Source: Thiothrix sp. (lineage in GTDB: Bacteria; Pseudomonadota; Gammaproteobacteria; Thiotrichales; Thiotrichaceae). From it: a stretch of 64,000 bases of DNA. Shown here piece by piece: positions 45,797-56,265 of the stretch. A program made the translations under genes and the position numbers. The stretch spans positions 93,919 through 157,918 of the forward strand of contig JAGRJD010000001.1 of the NCBI GenBank assembly GCA_020442915.1. The letters are read 5' to 3'. Each line of letters opens with the position of its first letter. Position 1 is the stretch's first letter. A model generated the notes under the pieces. It ran no database searches. It was not told where the DNA came from and saw only the letters and a program-made list of their open reading frames with translations.

Positions 45797-45933
45797 CAAT
45801 TCATTCCATTTCTTCATTTGAAAATCAATTACCCGGCGGAACCTGCCGTACATCTGGCCAGCCCTTCCCGCTCCGGCATCTTCTGTCAGGCACCGGCCTG
45901 AAACAAGAGTTCAGGTGCCGACATTACTGTCTT

Positions 45934-46449
45934 TTAATGCTTTTCAGGCTTCTGTGGTCCTGATGCCAGAAAACGGGTCCCGGAACGCAGCTCCTCAAAC
46001 AGCAGGTAAGCGGTTTCCTGCATGCCCAGCTCACGATACACCGCCTGTGCAACCCGGTTGTCCCGCTCCACATACAGCCGGAAGCCGCAGACGGAAGGCT
46101 CCTGTTCCGCCAGCTCACGCACCCTGTGGTAAAGCGCCCGATAGACGCCCCGGCGGCGCCATGCCACCGTGACATAAACACTCTGCACCCACCAGAACAC
46201 CCCGTTGCGCCAGTCGCTCCATTCGGTGGTCACCATCAGCGCCCCGACAATCTCCCCCGCCTGTTCGGCCACCAGATAAAAACCGTATTGCGGCTGGCGC
46301 AACAGCCCCTCCACTCCGGCCAGTATCACCGCCGGCGACAGGTGCTTGTGCTCGGTTTCCAGCGCCATCAGGCGGTTGAAGTCCGCCAGCGCCCGTGCAT
46401 CGGCGGCTTCGGCCCTGCGAATGGTCAATGGTGTCTGCAGCATACGCAT
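45934..46449 (-). CDS. GNAT family N-acetyltransferase
   Basis: A 171-aa acetyltransferase. The acetyl-CoA site is in WVQSVYVTVAWRRRGVYRALYHRV (motif A, with RRRG), and motif B is seen in FRLYVERDNRVAQAVYRELGMQE. It stands alone between convergent and divergent neighbours. The substrate cannot be told. The start at 46449 or the ATG two codons later both fit. Confidence 0.85.
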   Translation of the reverse strand: MRMLQTPLTIRRAEAADARALADFNRLMALETEHKHLSPAVILAGVEGLLRQPQYGFYLVAEQAGEIVGALMVTTEWSDWRNGVFWWVQSVYVTVAWRRRGVYRALYHRVRELAEQEPSVCGFRLYVERDNRVAQAVYRELGMQETAYLLFEELRSGTRFLASGPQKPEKH

Positions 46450-46804
46450 GTCTCAATCCACGCGCCTTAAGGGCGAATTCGGGAGAGCTTTCAACCCGGG
46501 AGCGATTGGTGAATCAGGCAAAGGACTGTAACACGATCTGTCCCCGACCTCACGCACCCGGCAGAACCGGCACCACTCCCCTTGCCCGGATGGTAATGAT
46601 CCGGTAATCATTCGGGCCGGGTTCAGGCTTGACAGCCCCGGTTATAAACCTTTTCATGTCAGATGATAGCAATAATTTGTCCAGCGGTGCCGGAAAGCAC
46701 TGGACGCCCATCCCCCAAAATGGATAGCCTTAAGTGGCAGTCAGTATTCAATCAACATCAATCATGTAACCACGCAATCACCACCGTTCCACAGGAGGAG
46801 CCAG
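46450..46804. promoter_or_regulatory. Upstream region of iorAB with promoter-like and hairpin elements
   Basis: This 355-bp stretch carries an inverted repeat AATGAT-CCGGTA-ATCATT (46595-46612), a consensus -35 TTGACA (46629-46634) whose 17-bp-spaced -10 (TTTCAT, 46652-46657) is poor, and a hairpin GTCCAG...CTGGAC (46679-46705) in what would be the leader RNA. The leader is about 140 nt long, enough for a structured control element, but I cannot match it to the Moco riboswitch by eye. Confidence 0.4.
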
Positions 46805-47263
46805 ATGAAGCTAACCATCAACAACCAGCCGCTTGAGCTGGATGTCGAACCGGACATGCCCCTGTTATGGGCAATCCGCGACCATGCCGGACTGACCGGT
46901 ACCAAATTCGGCTGCGGCATGGCCCAGTGCGGTGCCTGTACCGTCCATGTCGACGGCCAGCCGGTACGGTCCTGCATCACCCCGGTTGCCAGTGTTGAAG
47001 GCAAACAGGTCACCACCATTGAAGGGGCCACCGAAGCCTCCACCATCACCCAGGCACTGCAGGAAGCGTGGGTGCATTACAATGTGCCCCAGTGCGGCTA
47101 CTGCCAGTCCGGGCAGCTCATGTCGGCCACCGCCCTGCTGAGCAGCAACCCTGCACCCAGTGATACCGATATTGACAGCTTCATGGCCGGCAACATCTGC
47201 CGCTGCGCCACCTACCAACGTATCCGGGCCGCCATCAAGCGGGCCGCCACGCAGCTGGCCTGA
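46805..47263 (+). CDS. Molybdenum hydroxylase small subunit, [2Fe-2S] (IorA type)
   Basis: A 152-aa electron-transfer subunit with two [2Fe-2S] clusters. Plant-type site: Cys37, Cys42, Cys45 and Cys57 (GTKFGCGMAQCGACTVHVDG). Second site: Cys97, Cys100, Cys132 and Cys134 (QCGYCQSGQ and GNICRCATYQRI). It pairs with the large subunit 13 bp downstream. AGGAGGAG precedes the start. Length and pairing match isoquinoline 1-oxidoreductase and related two-subunit aldehyde/N-heterocycle hydroxylases that lack an FAD subunit. Confidence 0.92.
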   Translation: MKLTINNQPLELDVEPDMPLLWAIRDHAGLTGTKFGCGMAQCGACTVHVDGQPVRSCITPVASVEGKQVTTIEGATEASTITQALQEAWVHYNVPQCGYCQSGQLMSATALLSSNPAPSDTDIDSFMAGNICRCATYQRIRAAIKRAATQLA

Positions 47264-47276
47264 GGAGGATGACATC

Positions 47277-49472
47277 ATGACCGAGCAAAGCAACAGCCGC
47301 CGCCATTTTTTCAAGACCAGCCTGCTGGCCGGTGCCGGCCTGACCCTGGGTGTGCGCCTCAGTCAGGCCCTGGCCGATGACGCACCCGTGGCCGGCCCCG
47401 GTGAAGCCGGCAGTACCGCCCTGAAACAGGGCCTGTTTGCACCCAATGCCTTTATCCGCATCGCCCCTGACAATACCGTCACCGTCATCATCAAGCACCT
47501 GGAAATGGGCCAGGGCACCTATACCGGGCTGACCACCCTGGTCGCCGAAGAACTCGGGGCCGACTGGTCCCAGATGCGTGCAGAGGGCGCGCCCGCCGAT
47601 ACCGAAACCTACAAAAACCTGGCATTCGGCAGCATGGGTACCGGTGGCAGCACCTCCATGGCCAACTCCTACCTGCAGATGCGCCAGGCCGGTGCCGCCG
47701 CCCGTGAAATGCTCAAACGCGCCGCCGCCCGCCAATGGGGCGTGGATGAACGCAAGGTCACGGTCAGCAACGGCGTTTTGAGTCATGCAGGTGCCGGTTT
47801 CAGTGCCAGCTTCGGGGAAATGGCGGAACTGGCAGCTGGCATGCCGGTACCGGAAAACGTGACCCTCAAAAACCCGGAAGACTTCGTGCTGATCGGCAAA
47901 AACAACCTGACCCGCCTGGATTCCGAAGCCAAATCCACCGGCAAAGCCATCTACACCCAGGACATCCAGCTGCCAGACATGCTGGTGGCGGTGGTTGCCC
48001 ATCCCCCGCGCTTCGGCGCTGCGGTACAGTCCGTGGATGACAGCGGGGCCCGTGCCATCCGGGGCGTGGTCAATGTGGTGCAATATCCCAATGGGGTTGC
48101 AGTCCTGGCCAATGACTTCTGGAGCGCCAAAAAGGGACGGGATGCCCTCGAGATCAGCTGGGATACCTCGAAAACGCCACCGCTGGACAGCGAAGCCCTG
48201 ATGGCACGCTACAAATCCCTGGCCAGGCTGCCGGGGGTGAAGACCACCAGTGCCGGGGATGTGGATGCAGCCCTGAAAGGTGCTGCCCAGGTGATCAGTG
48301 CCGGTTATGAATTCCCGTATCTGGCCCATGCAGCCATGGAGCCCCTGAACTGTGTGGCCCAGATTACCGATGCGGGTTGTGAAATCTGGAACGGGGAACA
48401 GTTCCAGGGCATTGACAAGCCTTCGATTGCCGCGGTGCTGGGCATTGATCCTGCCCAGGTGAAAATCAACACCCTGTTCGCCGGCGGCTCATTTGGCCGA
48501 CGTGCCAATCCGCACGCAGACTATGTACTGGAAGCGGTGCAGATCGCCAGGGCCAGTGGCCTTCAGCAACCGATCAAAATGGTCTGGACCCGTGAGGAAG
48601 ACATGCGCGGCGGCCATTACCGCCCGATGTTCTACCACCAGCTTGAAGGTGGACTCGATGAACACGGCAACCTGACCGGCTGGCGTCAGCGAGTGGTGGG
48701 CCAGTCCATCGTGCAGGGTACTCCGATGGAGCCCATGATGGCTGGTGGATTTGATCCCATGTCGGTCGAGGGATCGGGTGAGCCGTATGAAATTCCCAAC
48801 CGCTCCATTGAACTGCATACACCGGCCGCTTTCGGTGTACCGGTACAGTGGTGGCGTTCGGTCGGGCATACCCATACCGGCTTTGCCACCGAATGTTTCA
48901 TTGACGAACTGGCGCATGCCACCGGCAGGGATCCGGTGGAATTCCGCCGTGCCCTGATGAAGGACTCACCACGTCATCTGGGCGTCCTCAACCTGGCCGC
49001 CGAAAAGGCCGGCTGGGGCAACCGCCTGCCTGCCGGACGCGGGCGCGGCATCGCGGTTGTGAAGTCCTTCAATACCTACGTGGCGGAAGTCGCGGATGTC
49101 ACGGTCAAGGCCGATGGCAGCTTCACGGTGGACCGCGTGGTGGTGGCGGTAGACTGCGGTGTGGCCGTGAATCCGGATGTCATTTATGCCCAGATGGGTG
49201 GTGGAGTCGGTTTCGGGCTCTCGGCGGCCCTGGGCGAGAAAATCACCCTCAAGGAAGGTCAGGTCGAGCAGTCCAACTTCCATGACTACCTGGTCATGCG
49301 CATGCCACAGATGCCCCCGGTTGAAGTCCACATCGTGCATTCGGGTGAAAACCCGAGTGGTGTGGGTGAACCGGGTGTGCCACCGATTGCTCCTGCTGTT
49401 GCCAATGCGCTGTTTGCCGCCACCGGCAGGCGCATCTATCAGTTGCCGATCGCCAACCAGCTGGCCGCCTGA
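47277..49472 (+). CDS. Molybdenum hydroxylase large subunit, Tat-exported (IorB type)
   Basis: A 731-aa molybdopterin subunit of the xanthine dehydrogenase family. A Tat signal ([16 protein letters not shown]) shows export in the folded state, so the enzyme works in the periplasm together with the leaderless small subunit. Landmarks are [61 protein letters not shown] and, near the end, the catalytic Glu in [12 protein letters not shown]. The start at 47277 lies behind AGGAGGATG. There is no FAD subunit or cytochrome gene adjacent; relatives pass electrons to c-type cytochromes or quinones. The substrate could be an N-heterocycle or an aldehyde. Confidence 0.92.
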   Translation: MTEQSNSRRHFFKTSLLAGAGLTLGVRLSQALADDAPVAGPGEAGSTALKQGLFAPNAFIRIAPDNTVTVIIKHLEMGQGTYTGLTTLVAEELGADWSQMRAEGAPADTETYKNLAFGSMGTGGSTSMANSYLQMRQAGAAAREMLKRAAARQWGVDERKVTVSNGVLSHAGAGFSASFGEMAELAAGMPVPENVTLKNPEDFVLIGKNNLTRLDSEAKSTGKAIYTQDIQLPDMLVAVVAHPPRFGAAVQSVDDSGARAIRGVVNVVQYPNGVAVLANDFWSAKKGRDALEISWDTSKTPPLDSEALMARYKSLARLPGVKTTSAGDVDAALKGAAQVISAGYEFPYLAHAAMEPLNCVAQITDAGCEIWNGEQFQGIDKPSIAAVLGIDPAQVKINTLFAGGSFGRRANPHADYVLEAVQIARASGLQQPIKMVWTREEDMRGGHYRPMFYHQLEGGLDEHGNLTGWRQRVVGQSIVQGTPMEPMMAGGFDPMSVEGSGEPYEIPNRSIELHTPAAFGVPVQWWRSVGHTHTGFATECFIDELAHATGRDPVEFRRALMKDSPRHLGVLNLAAEKAGWGNRLPAGRGRGIAVVKSFNTYVAEVADVTVKADGSFTVDRVVVAVDCGVAVNPDVIYAQMGGGVGFGLSAALGEKITLKEGQVEQSNFHDYLVMRMPQMPPVEVHIVHSGENPSGVGEPGVPPIAPAVANALFAATGRRIYQLPIANQLAA

Positions 49473-49473
49473 A

Positions 49474-49495
49474 GCAGCCGTGCGCCTGCGGCTGC
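49474..49495. terminator. Hairpin between convergent iorB and DUF192 genes
   Basis: Perfect 7-bp stem GCAGCCG/CGGCTGC with an 8-nt loop, placed exactly in the 28-bp gap between two converging stop codons. It lacks a T tract; it may still act in both directions. Confidence 0.5.
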
Positions 49496-49500
49496 CGGGA

Positions 49501-49977
49501 TCAGGGCTCGTCCTGCTCCCCCGGCAGCCGCAACCGGGACTGCTCAGACACCTGCAGCACATCAGCCTGCCCGGCAGGCAGCTCCAGCACGTAACGCACA
49601 TCGGCAGCCCGGATCAGGGGGCATTCGGCATCAGCCCTGCAGGGCGGTGCTGCATGTACCATCCACACCACCCGGCCCTGTCCGTCAAAGAACAGCAGAT
49701 CCAGTGGAAACTGCATGCCCTGCATCCAGAAACGGGCTGGCTGCGGCTGCTCAAAGACAAACAGGGCACCGGTACCGGCAGGTAAAGCCTCGATCCCGGC
49801 CAGCCCCGCCTGCCGTTCCTGCGGGCTGTCAAACAGCGCCACCGGCAACGGTGTCCGGTCCAGATAGATCACATGCTCAAAAGCCAGGGAGCGCTGTTCA
49901 CCGGCAGCACAGGCGCAAAGCAGTACCGGCAGCAGCAGGGTCAGCACCGGCAGGTAGCGGTTCAGGTGGTGATGCAT
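49501..49977 (-). CDS. DUF192 lipoprotein
   Basis: A 158-aa protein with a lipoprotein signal (VLTLLLPVLLCACAAG; the lipobox Cys is LLCAC). The DUF192 domain is clear: LAVALFDSPQERQAGLAG-like start, FVFEQPQPARFWMQGMQFPLDLLFFD, and IRAADVRYVLELPAG. Proteins of this family are small and widespread; their role is not established. The extra C-terminal tail is about 15 residues. ATG at 49977 fits the signal peptide; no strong ribosome site is seen. Confidence 0.85.
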   Translation of the reverse strand: MHHHLNRYLPVLTLLLPVLLCACAAGEQRSLAFEHVIYLDRTPLPVALFDSPQERQAGLAGIEALPAGTGALFVFEQPQPARFWMQGMQFPLDLLFFDGQGRVVWMVHAAPPCRADAECPLIRAADVRYVLELPAGQADVLQVSEQSRLRLPGEQDEP

Positions 49978-50007
49978 GTATGAGGGGCGGCAGGCGGAAA
50001 ACCAACA

Positions 50008-50059
50008 GGGGGGGGAAATCACCCCCCCCTCACACCACAATGGGTATGAGGGGGGTGAT
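50008..50059. terminator. Overlapping G/C-tract hairpins downstream of the potF-like gene
   Basis: A run of eight G and a run of eight C (50008-50015, 50022-50029) can pair around AAATCA. The same C tract with its flanks (ATCACCCC...CTCA) can pair instead with TGAGGGGGGTGAT at 50047-50059. The two stems exclude each other. The site lies just past the stop of the leftward potF-like gene and may end its transcript. Confidence 0.55.
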
Positions 50060-50076
50060 CAGAACCCGAAGCGGCA

Positions 50077-51183
50077 TCAGTTACCGCTCTTGATTCTGGT
50101 CCAGGCCCGGTTCAGGGTGCGCTGGTCCTTGCCATCCGGTGCCAGCACGGTAAAGAGCTTGCTCATGACCGCTTCACCAGGATAGATGGCCGGGTTTTCC
50201 AGCACCGCCTTGTCCATCAGCGCCTGGGAAGCCTTGTTGCCATTGGCATAGGCCACGTAGTCAGACACCTTGGCCACCATTTCCGGCTTCATCAGGTAGT
50301 TGATGAACTCATAGGCTTCCGCCTTGTTTTTGGCGTCGGATGGAATCGCCATCTGGTCAAACCACATCAGTGCCCCTTCCTTGGGGATGTAGTAATTGAT
50401 GGTCAGGCCGTTCCTGGCCTCTTCCGCCCGTGACTGGGCCTGGAACACATCCCCGGACCAGCCGATGGCGACACAGATATCCCCGTTAGCCAGCGCGGAA
50501 ATGTATTCGGAGGAGTTGAACTTGCTCACATCCTTGCGGACCTTGTCAGCGACTTCCACGGCCTTGTCGATATTGCGCCAGTCACCCGGTTTTTCGCTCA
50601 GATAGGACTGGATGGCGGCAATGATCTCCACCGGCGCATCCAGCCAGTAGATACCGCAGGAAGCCAGCTTGTCGGCATATCGGGGGTCGAACACCAGCGC
50701 CCAGGAGTCCAGCGGCACTTCCTCGCCCAGTACCGCCTTGACCTTTTCCGCCACATAGCCGATACCGGTGGTACCCCACATGTAGTTGACGGAATACGCA
50801 TTGCCGGGATCATAGGCATCGGTACGTTCATTGATCATGTCCCACATGTTGCCGAGATTTGGCAGCTTGTCCTTGTCCAGTTTCTCGAACACGCCGGCCT
50901 TGATCTGGCGGTTCAGGAAGTGGGCACTCGGAACCACTACATCATAGCCAGAGCTGCCGGCCAGCAGCTTGGTTTCCAGCATTTCATTGGAATCAAACAC
51001 GTCATAGTTGACCTTGATGCCGGTATCCTTCTGGAACGACTCCAGCACGCTGTCATCAATATAGTCGGACCAGTTGTAGACATTGACCACACGCTCTTCG
51101 GCCTGGACCGCTGCAGTCATGGAGATGAATGCAGCCAGCACTGCTGAAAGCACCCCTTTACGATACTGTCGACCTTGATTCAT
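50077..51183 (-). CDS. Polyamine-binding periplasmic protein, PotF-like
   Basis: A 368-aa exported protein. AGGAGTACGGG before the ATG at 51183 and a signal peptide ending near AAVQAEE fix the start. The mature sequence tracks E. coli PotF closely: VYNWSDYIDDSVLESFQKDTGIKV, YDVFDSNEMLETKLLAGSSGYDVVVPS, YMWGTTGIGY, NGDICVAIGWSGDVFQA and a C-terminal AWTRIKSG. This family binds putrescine (PotF) or spermidine (PotD); the WSDY and NEML-type residues favour putrescine. No ABC permease or ATPase genes are next to it, so it depends on a distant transporter. Confidence 0.9.
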   Translation of the reverse strand: MNQGRQYRKGVLSAVLAAFISMTAAVQAEERVVNVYNWSDYIDDSVLESFQKDTGIKVNYDVFDSNEMLETKLLAGSSGYDVVVPSAHFLNRQIKAGVFEKLDKDKLPNLGNMWDMINERTDAYDPGNAYSVNYMWGTTGIGYVAEKVKAVLGEEVPLDSWALVFDPRYADKLASCGIYWLDAPVEIIAAIQSYLSEKPGDWRNIDKAVEVADKVRKDVSKFNSSEYISALANGDICVAIGWSGDVFQAQSRAEEARNGLTINYYIPKEGALMWFDQMAIPSDAKNKAEAYEFINYLMKPEMVAKVSDYVAYANGNKASQALMDKAVLENPAIYPGEAVMSKLFTVLAPDGKDQRTLNRAWTRIKSGN

Positions 51184-51252
51184 CCCGTACTCCTGTTGGT
51201 TGAAACAGCTTGATTGCAACAGCCGCCAAATTAACGGAGTTATCACTTAAAA

Positions 51253-51744
51253 TCAATCAGTACCCAAAAGCTCGACATCGAAGATCAGCGTGGCATTGGG
51301 CGGAATCACGCCACCCGCGCCGCGTGCACCATAGCCCATTTCCGGCGGGATGATCAGGGTCCGCTGGCCACCGACCTTCATACCGGCCACGCCCTTGTCC
51401 CAGCCCTGAATGACACGCCCGGCACCGAGCGGAAACGCAAACGGTTGCCCCCGGTCACGAGAGCTGTCAAATTTGGCACCATGCTGGTCGGCAGCATCGG
51501 GATCATACAGCCAGCCGGTATAATGTACCGATACCGTGTTGCCGGTAACGGCCTCCGCACCGTCGCCTGTTTTGACATCATTAATGATCAGTTCCATGAC
51601 TTGTTCTCCGTTTGAGGTTTTCTGGGCAGGGGCCGGAGGGGGTACGCTCTTGGCTGCGGAGCCTCCGTTTTTTTCCATGCAGGCTGCGCTGACCAGTCCG
51701 GCGGACAGGATCAGCGTCAGTTGCAGGAACAGATTGCGTTTCAT
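51253..51744 (-). CDS. FKBP-type peptidyl-prolyl isomerase lipoprotein
   Basis: A 163-aa protein. The N terminus is a lipoprotein signal ([14 protein letters not shown]), so the enzyme is probably anchored on the periplasmic side. After a Pro/Ala linker the FKBP domain shows [59 protein letters not shown] and a final [10 protein letters not shown], with all aromatic pocket residues present. Single domain, monocistronic or with rpe. A GTG at 51759 is an alternative start, but the ATG at 51744 gives the better signal. Confidence 0.92.
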   Translation of the reverse strand: MKRNLFLQLTLILSAGLVSAACMEKNGGSAAKSVPPPAPAQKTSNGEQVMELIINDVKTGDGAEAVTGNTVSVHYTGWLYDPDAADQHGAKFDSSRDRGQPFAFPLGAGRVIQGWDKGVAGMKVGGQRTLIIPPEMGYGARGAGGVIPPNATLIFDVELLGTD

Positions 51745-51831
51745 GTTGACATTAACCACTGGCTGTAAAACCGGCCATTATGCCGGCTTTTGAAACGTGC
51801 TGCAGGTTAATCTGCTTAAAATACCGCCCTC

Positions 51832-52530
51832 TCAGAGCCGGGCTTTGGCGAGCTCGGCCCGAAACTGCGCCAGAATGCTGTCATAACGGTTCGGATCATC
51901 CGTACCGGGCCTGCCGAAAATGCCGGAGCCGGCCACAAAGGTATCGGCCCCTGCCGCCTTGATGGCACCAATATTGTCCGCCTTGACCCCGCCATCAATT
52001 TCCAGGCGGATATTGTATCCGGCAGCGTCAATCAGGCTGCGGACCTGGCGCAGCTTGTCAAGTGCTCCCGGAATGAAATGCTGGCCGCCGAAACCGGGAT
52101 TGACCGACATCAGTAGGATCAGGTCAACCTTGTCCAGAACATACTCCAGAATGGTCAGTGGCGTGGCCGGATTGAAGACCAGACCGGCCTTGCAGCCTTC
52201 AGCCCGGATCAGTTGCAGGGTACGGTCCACATGTTCGGATGCTTCCGGGTGGAAAGTGATGTAGCTGGCTCCGGCGGCGGCGAAATCCGGTATGATGCGA
52301 TCCACCGGCTTGACCATCAGGTGTACGTCAATCGGAGCCGTGATGCCGTATTTGCGCAGGGCCTCACACACCAGCGGGCCGATGGTGAGGTTGGGGACAT
52401 AGTGGTTGTCCATGACATCAAAGTGTACGATGTCGGCTCCGGAGGCCAGCACCTGCTCCACCTCCTGCCCCAGACGGGCAAAATCGGCGGACAGAATGGA
52501 TGGTGCAATGAAATCGGCTTGTCGGGCCAT
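51832..52530 (-). CDS. rpe: Ribulose-phosphate 3-epimerase
   Basis: A 232-aa TIM-barrel enzyme interconverting ribulose 5-phosphate and xylulose 5-phosphate. Motifs: [36 protein letters not shown] (metal-binding His and catalytic Asp), [21 protein letters not shown] and [13 protein letters not shown] (second Asp), AGSGIFG. GAGGAGG stands before the ATG at 52530. In many bacteria rpe neighbours gph and trpE; that context is absent here. Confidence 0.95.
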   Translation of the reverse strand: MARQADFIAPSILSADFARLGQEVEQVLASGADIVHFDVMDNHYVPNLTIGPLVCEALRKYGITAPIDVHLMVKPVDRIIPDFAAAGASYITFHPEASEHVDRTLQLIRAEGCKAGLVFNPATPLTILEYVLDKVDLILLMSVNPGFGGQHFIPGALDKLRQVRSLIDAAGYNIRLEIDGGVKADNIGAIKAAGADTFVAGSGIFGRPGTDDPNRYDSILAQFRAELAKARL

Positions 52531-52732
52531 GTGAAACCTCCTCGGTTCGGTAATGCTGGAACGCCCCAAGGCCACTGTAACCCAGGCCGGCGGGGTTTTC
52601 AGCCTGTCTTTTGGTGGTAGGGCATGCCGGTCTGCGGATTTTCCCGCGCTGCTCCGGTTTTAAGGCAAAATAACGGCGCTGAGTCAGGGGCTGACTCATT
52701 ACAGTGACATCATTGAAAGGAGAGTTGTCGTC

Positions 52733-53449
52733 ATGTCGATTGAAACCCGCCTGATTGAATACACCCATGAGGGAACCGTGCTGGAGGGACTGCTGGCCCG
52801 GAACGGCCAGCACCAGCCCCCCCGGCCTGCCATACTGGTGGCCCCGGCCTGGAACGGGCGCAGCGAGCTTACGGACAATGTGGCCCGCAAACTGGCCGGC
52901 CTCGGGTATGTGGCCTTTGCCCTGGACATGTATGGCAAGGGGATTGTACCGGCCAGCCGGGAGGAGTGTGCCAGACTCAGTCATGCACAGAGTGATGACC
53001 GCAAACACCTGCAGGCCCGCATGCAGGCAGCCCTGAATACCCTGCAGGCTCAGCCAGAGGTGGATGCCGGACGGGTGGCTGCGGTGGGATACTGCTTTGG
53101 CGGCCTGTGTGTGCTGGACCTGGCGCGTAGCGGGGCGGATGTGGCCGGGGTGGTGAGTTTTCACGGCCTGCTGAGACCGACTCCGCATCCAAATGCCCCC
53201 ATCAGGGCTGCCGTGCTGGCTCTGCACGGCTATGACGACCCGATGGCACCACCGGAGCAGCTGCATGCTTTTCAGCAGGAAATGACAGCCGCACAGGCTG
53301 ACTGGCAGGTTGTAGCTTTTGGTGGCACCATGCACGCCTTCACCAATCCGGAAGCCAATGATCCGGATTTCGGGACCGTGTACCAGCCCCGTGCCGATCG
53401 GCGCTCCTGGCGCATGGCGACCGGGTTTCTGGCCGAAGTGCTGGGCTGA
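52733..53449 (+). CDS. Dienelactone hydrolase family protein
   Basis: A 238-aa alpha/beta hydrolase. The nucleophile elbow is GYCFGGLC, a Cys as in dienelactone hydrolases; the acid and His are in HGYDDPMAPPEQ and GTMHAFTNPEAN. The N-terminal EGLLARNGQHQPPRPAILVAPAWNG and LDMYGKGI are typical of the family. AAAGGAGAG precedes the start. The canonical enzyme acts in chlorocatechol breakdown, but no such genes are adjacent and the family is broad, so the substrate is open. It is not a kynurenine formamidase of the KynB type. Confidence 0.88.
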   Translation: MSIETRLIEYTHEGTVLEGLLARNGQHQPPRPAILVAPAWNGRSELTDNVARKLAGLGYVAFALDMYGKGIVPASREECARLSHAQSDDRKHLQARMQAALNTLQAQPEVDAGRVAAVGYCFGGLCVLDLARSGADVAGVVSFHGLLRPTPHPNAPIRAAVLALHGYDDPMAPPEQLHAFQQEMTAAQADWQVVAFGGTMHAFTNPEANDPDFGTVYQPRADRRSWRMATGFLAEVLG

Positions 53450-53460
53450 AAGCCTGCCTC

Positions 53461-53503
53461 CGGAGTGTCAGGCCGTAACCTGTCAGTCCGGACTGACACT
53501 CCG
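53461..53503 (+). terminator. Nested inverted repeats after the dienelactone hydrolase gene
   Basis: An outer stem CGGAGTGTCAG/CTGACACTCCG (11 bp, perfect) and a competing inner perfect palindrome TGTCAGTCC-GGACTGACA (53481-53498) share bases. It starts 12 bp after the stop codon. There is no T tract. Confidence 0.5.
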
Positions 53504-53695
53504 TGTGGAAAATAGCAATAAATGTGACAATCCTGTCGTTTTATGACAAAAAAACATGGAGTGTCTTTACAGCAGGAAATTTTCCAACTTTTTGTAAATC
53601 AAGGGTTTTTCACCTGAAAACAGCATGCTGGCACGTGCCATGCAACAGCATGACTGTAGAGTGTTAGAACGGTGAAGCCCAAAGCGGCGTTTAGA

Positions 53696-53732
53696 ACCCC
53701 ACATACCAGCCCCGTATGTGGGGTCTTTTTTT
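53696..53732 (+). terminator. Strong rho-independent terminator on the plus strand
   Basis: An 11-bp perfect stem ACCCCACATAC/GTATGTGGGGT with a 7-nt loop is followed by CTTTTTTT. The nearest plus-strand gene ends 247 bp upstream and already has its own hairpin, so this terminator may belong to an unannotated small RNA. It faces the end of purA. Confidence 0.85.
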
Positions 53733-53743
53733 GCCGCGCTGCC

Positions 53744-55042
<1,299 letters not shown>

Positions 55043-55071
55043 TTAAGTCTCTTGCGGCTTGCGAATCTTGC

Positions 55072-56259
55072 TCAAATGGCGGTGACAACCCACTGGCCAT
55101 CCTGGCGGATGATGGCCCGGGTACAAGACAGGCATTGTGCGGTGTGGCAATGGCTGCCTGCCAGCTCGCGGACCACGCAATGGCCCTCGCTGCGCAAACG
55201 GCTGACCAAGGCATTCAAGGCGCTGTCGGCACTGGCCGGGGCGAAAATCCGCTCTTGCACCGGGGCGCTGTCACCGGCATGGGCGGCCAGCAGGCGCAGG
55301 TCGGTGCTGAAGCCGGTCGCAGGACGGGCTTGGCCGAACAGGCGGCCCACGCCGTCATAGCGCCCTCCCCTTGCCAGTTCATGGCCGTAACCGTCCACAT
55401 AAACCGCATACACAATGCCGGTGTGGTAATCGTAGCCGGACAGTTCGGTCAGGTCCATGTGCAGCCTGATATCCGGGAAATCAGCCACCAGCCGCTGACA
55501 CAGGGCCGTCAGATAATCCAGCGCTTCGTGCACACCGGCAGTAGCCCCGGTAAACAGGGTGCGGGCGCGCTCCAGCACACTGGTGGATCCCTGCAGGCGT
55601 GGCAGCTGCTGCAACAGGGCCTGCAGACCGGCAGGCAGCCCCGAACCGGCCAGCCAGGCATCAATCTCCGGCAACGATTTGCGCACCAGCATGTCATGGA
55701 ATTCCAGCTCCTGGGCGGCACTGAGTCCTGCCTGTTCCGACAGCCCCCGGAAAATGCCGACATGGCCGAGACTCAGGGTGATGGCCGGGGTCTGGCAGTG
55801 TTTCAGCGTATTGAGCAGCAGGGAGATCACTTCCACATCACTGTCAAGACCGGAATGGCCGAACAGTTCAGCCCCGACCTGCAACGGTGCCCGTGAACCA
55901 TTGGAATGAAAGGCACGGGTACGCAGGACACTGCCGATATAACACAGGCGGTTGATCGGCTGGTGTGGCAGTTTGTGGGCATCAATACGGGCAATCTGCG
56001 GGGTCATGTCAGCGCGGATGCCGAGCATGCGCCCGTTGAGCTGGTCCGTGACCTTGAAGGTCTGCACATCCAGGTTGGAGCCCAGGCCGGTGGACAGGGA
56101 TTCCATGTACTCAACCAGCGGCGGCATGACCAGCTGATAACCCCAGCATGAATACAGGTCCAGCAGCTGGCGGCGCAGGTGCTCCAGACGCAGGGCCTCA
56201 TCCGGCAGGGCCTCGCTGATCCCGTCTGGCAGGGCCCAGTAATAATCACTTGTCGACAT
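55072..56259 (-). CDS. hisZ: ATP phosphoribosyltransferase regulatory subunit
   Basis: A 395-aa paralogue of histidyl-tRNA synthetase without the anticodon-binding domain. LRRQLLDLYSCWGYQLVMPPLVEYMESL, FKVTDQLNGRMLGIRADMTPQIARID (motif 2) and GRYDGVG show the class II fold. HisZ binds the short form of HisG to make the first histidine enzyme responsive to histidine; hisG is not in the window. The place between hflC and purA is typical of Beta- and some Gammaproteobacteria. It starts six bases from the preceding DUF2065 stop. Confidence 0.95.
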   Translation of the reverse strand: MSTSDYYWALPDGISEALPDEALRLEHLRRQLLDLYSCWGYQLVMPPLVEYMESLSTGLGSNLDVQTFKVTDQLNGRMLGIRADMTPQIARIDAHKLPHQPINRLCYIGSVLRTRAFHSNGSRAPLQVGAELFGHSGLDSDVEVISLLLNTLKHCQTPAITLSLGHVGIFRGLSEQAGLSAAQELEFHDMLVRKSLPEIDAWLAGSGLPAGLQALLQQLPRLQGSTSVLERARTLFTGATAGVHEALDYLTALCQRLVADFPDIRLHMDLTELSGYDYHTGIVYAVYVDGYGHELARGGRYDGVGRLFGQARPATGFSTDLRLLAAHAGDSAPVQERIFAPASADSALNALVSRLRSEGHCVVRELAGSHCHTAQCLSCTRAIIRQDGQWVVTAI

Positions 56260-56265
56260 GGTTTG

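Noticed and set aside
46469..46481. AAGGGCGAATTCG, identical to the junction found in TOPO cloning vectors
   Set aside because: The flanking sequence does not continue into vector on either side, so a 13-base coincidence is more likely than contamination.
52733..53449. The dienelactone hydrolase gene as the missing kynurenine formamidase
   Set aside because: Its Cys nucleophile elbow and family features are those of dienelactone hydrolases, it is 41 kb from the operon, and it lacks the metal-binding His/Asp pattern of KynB.
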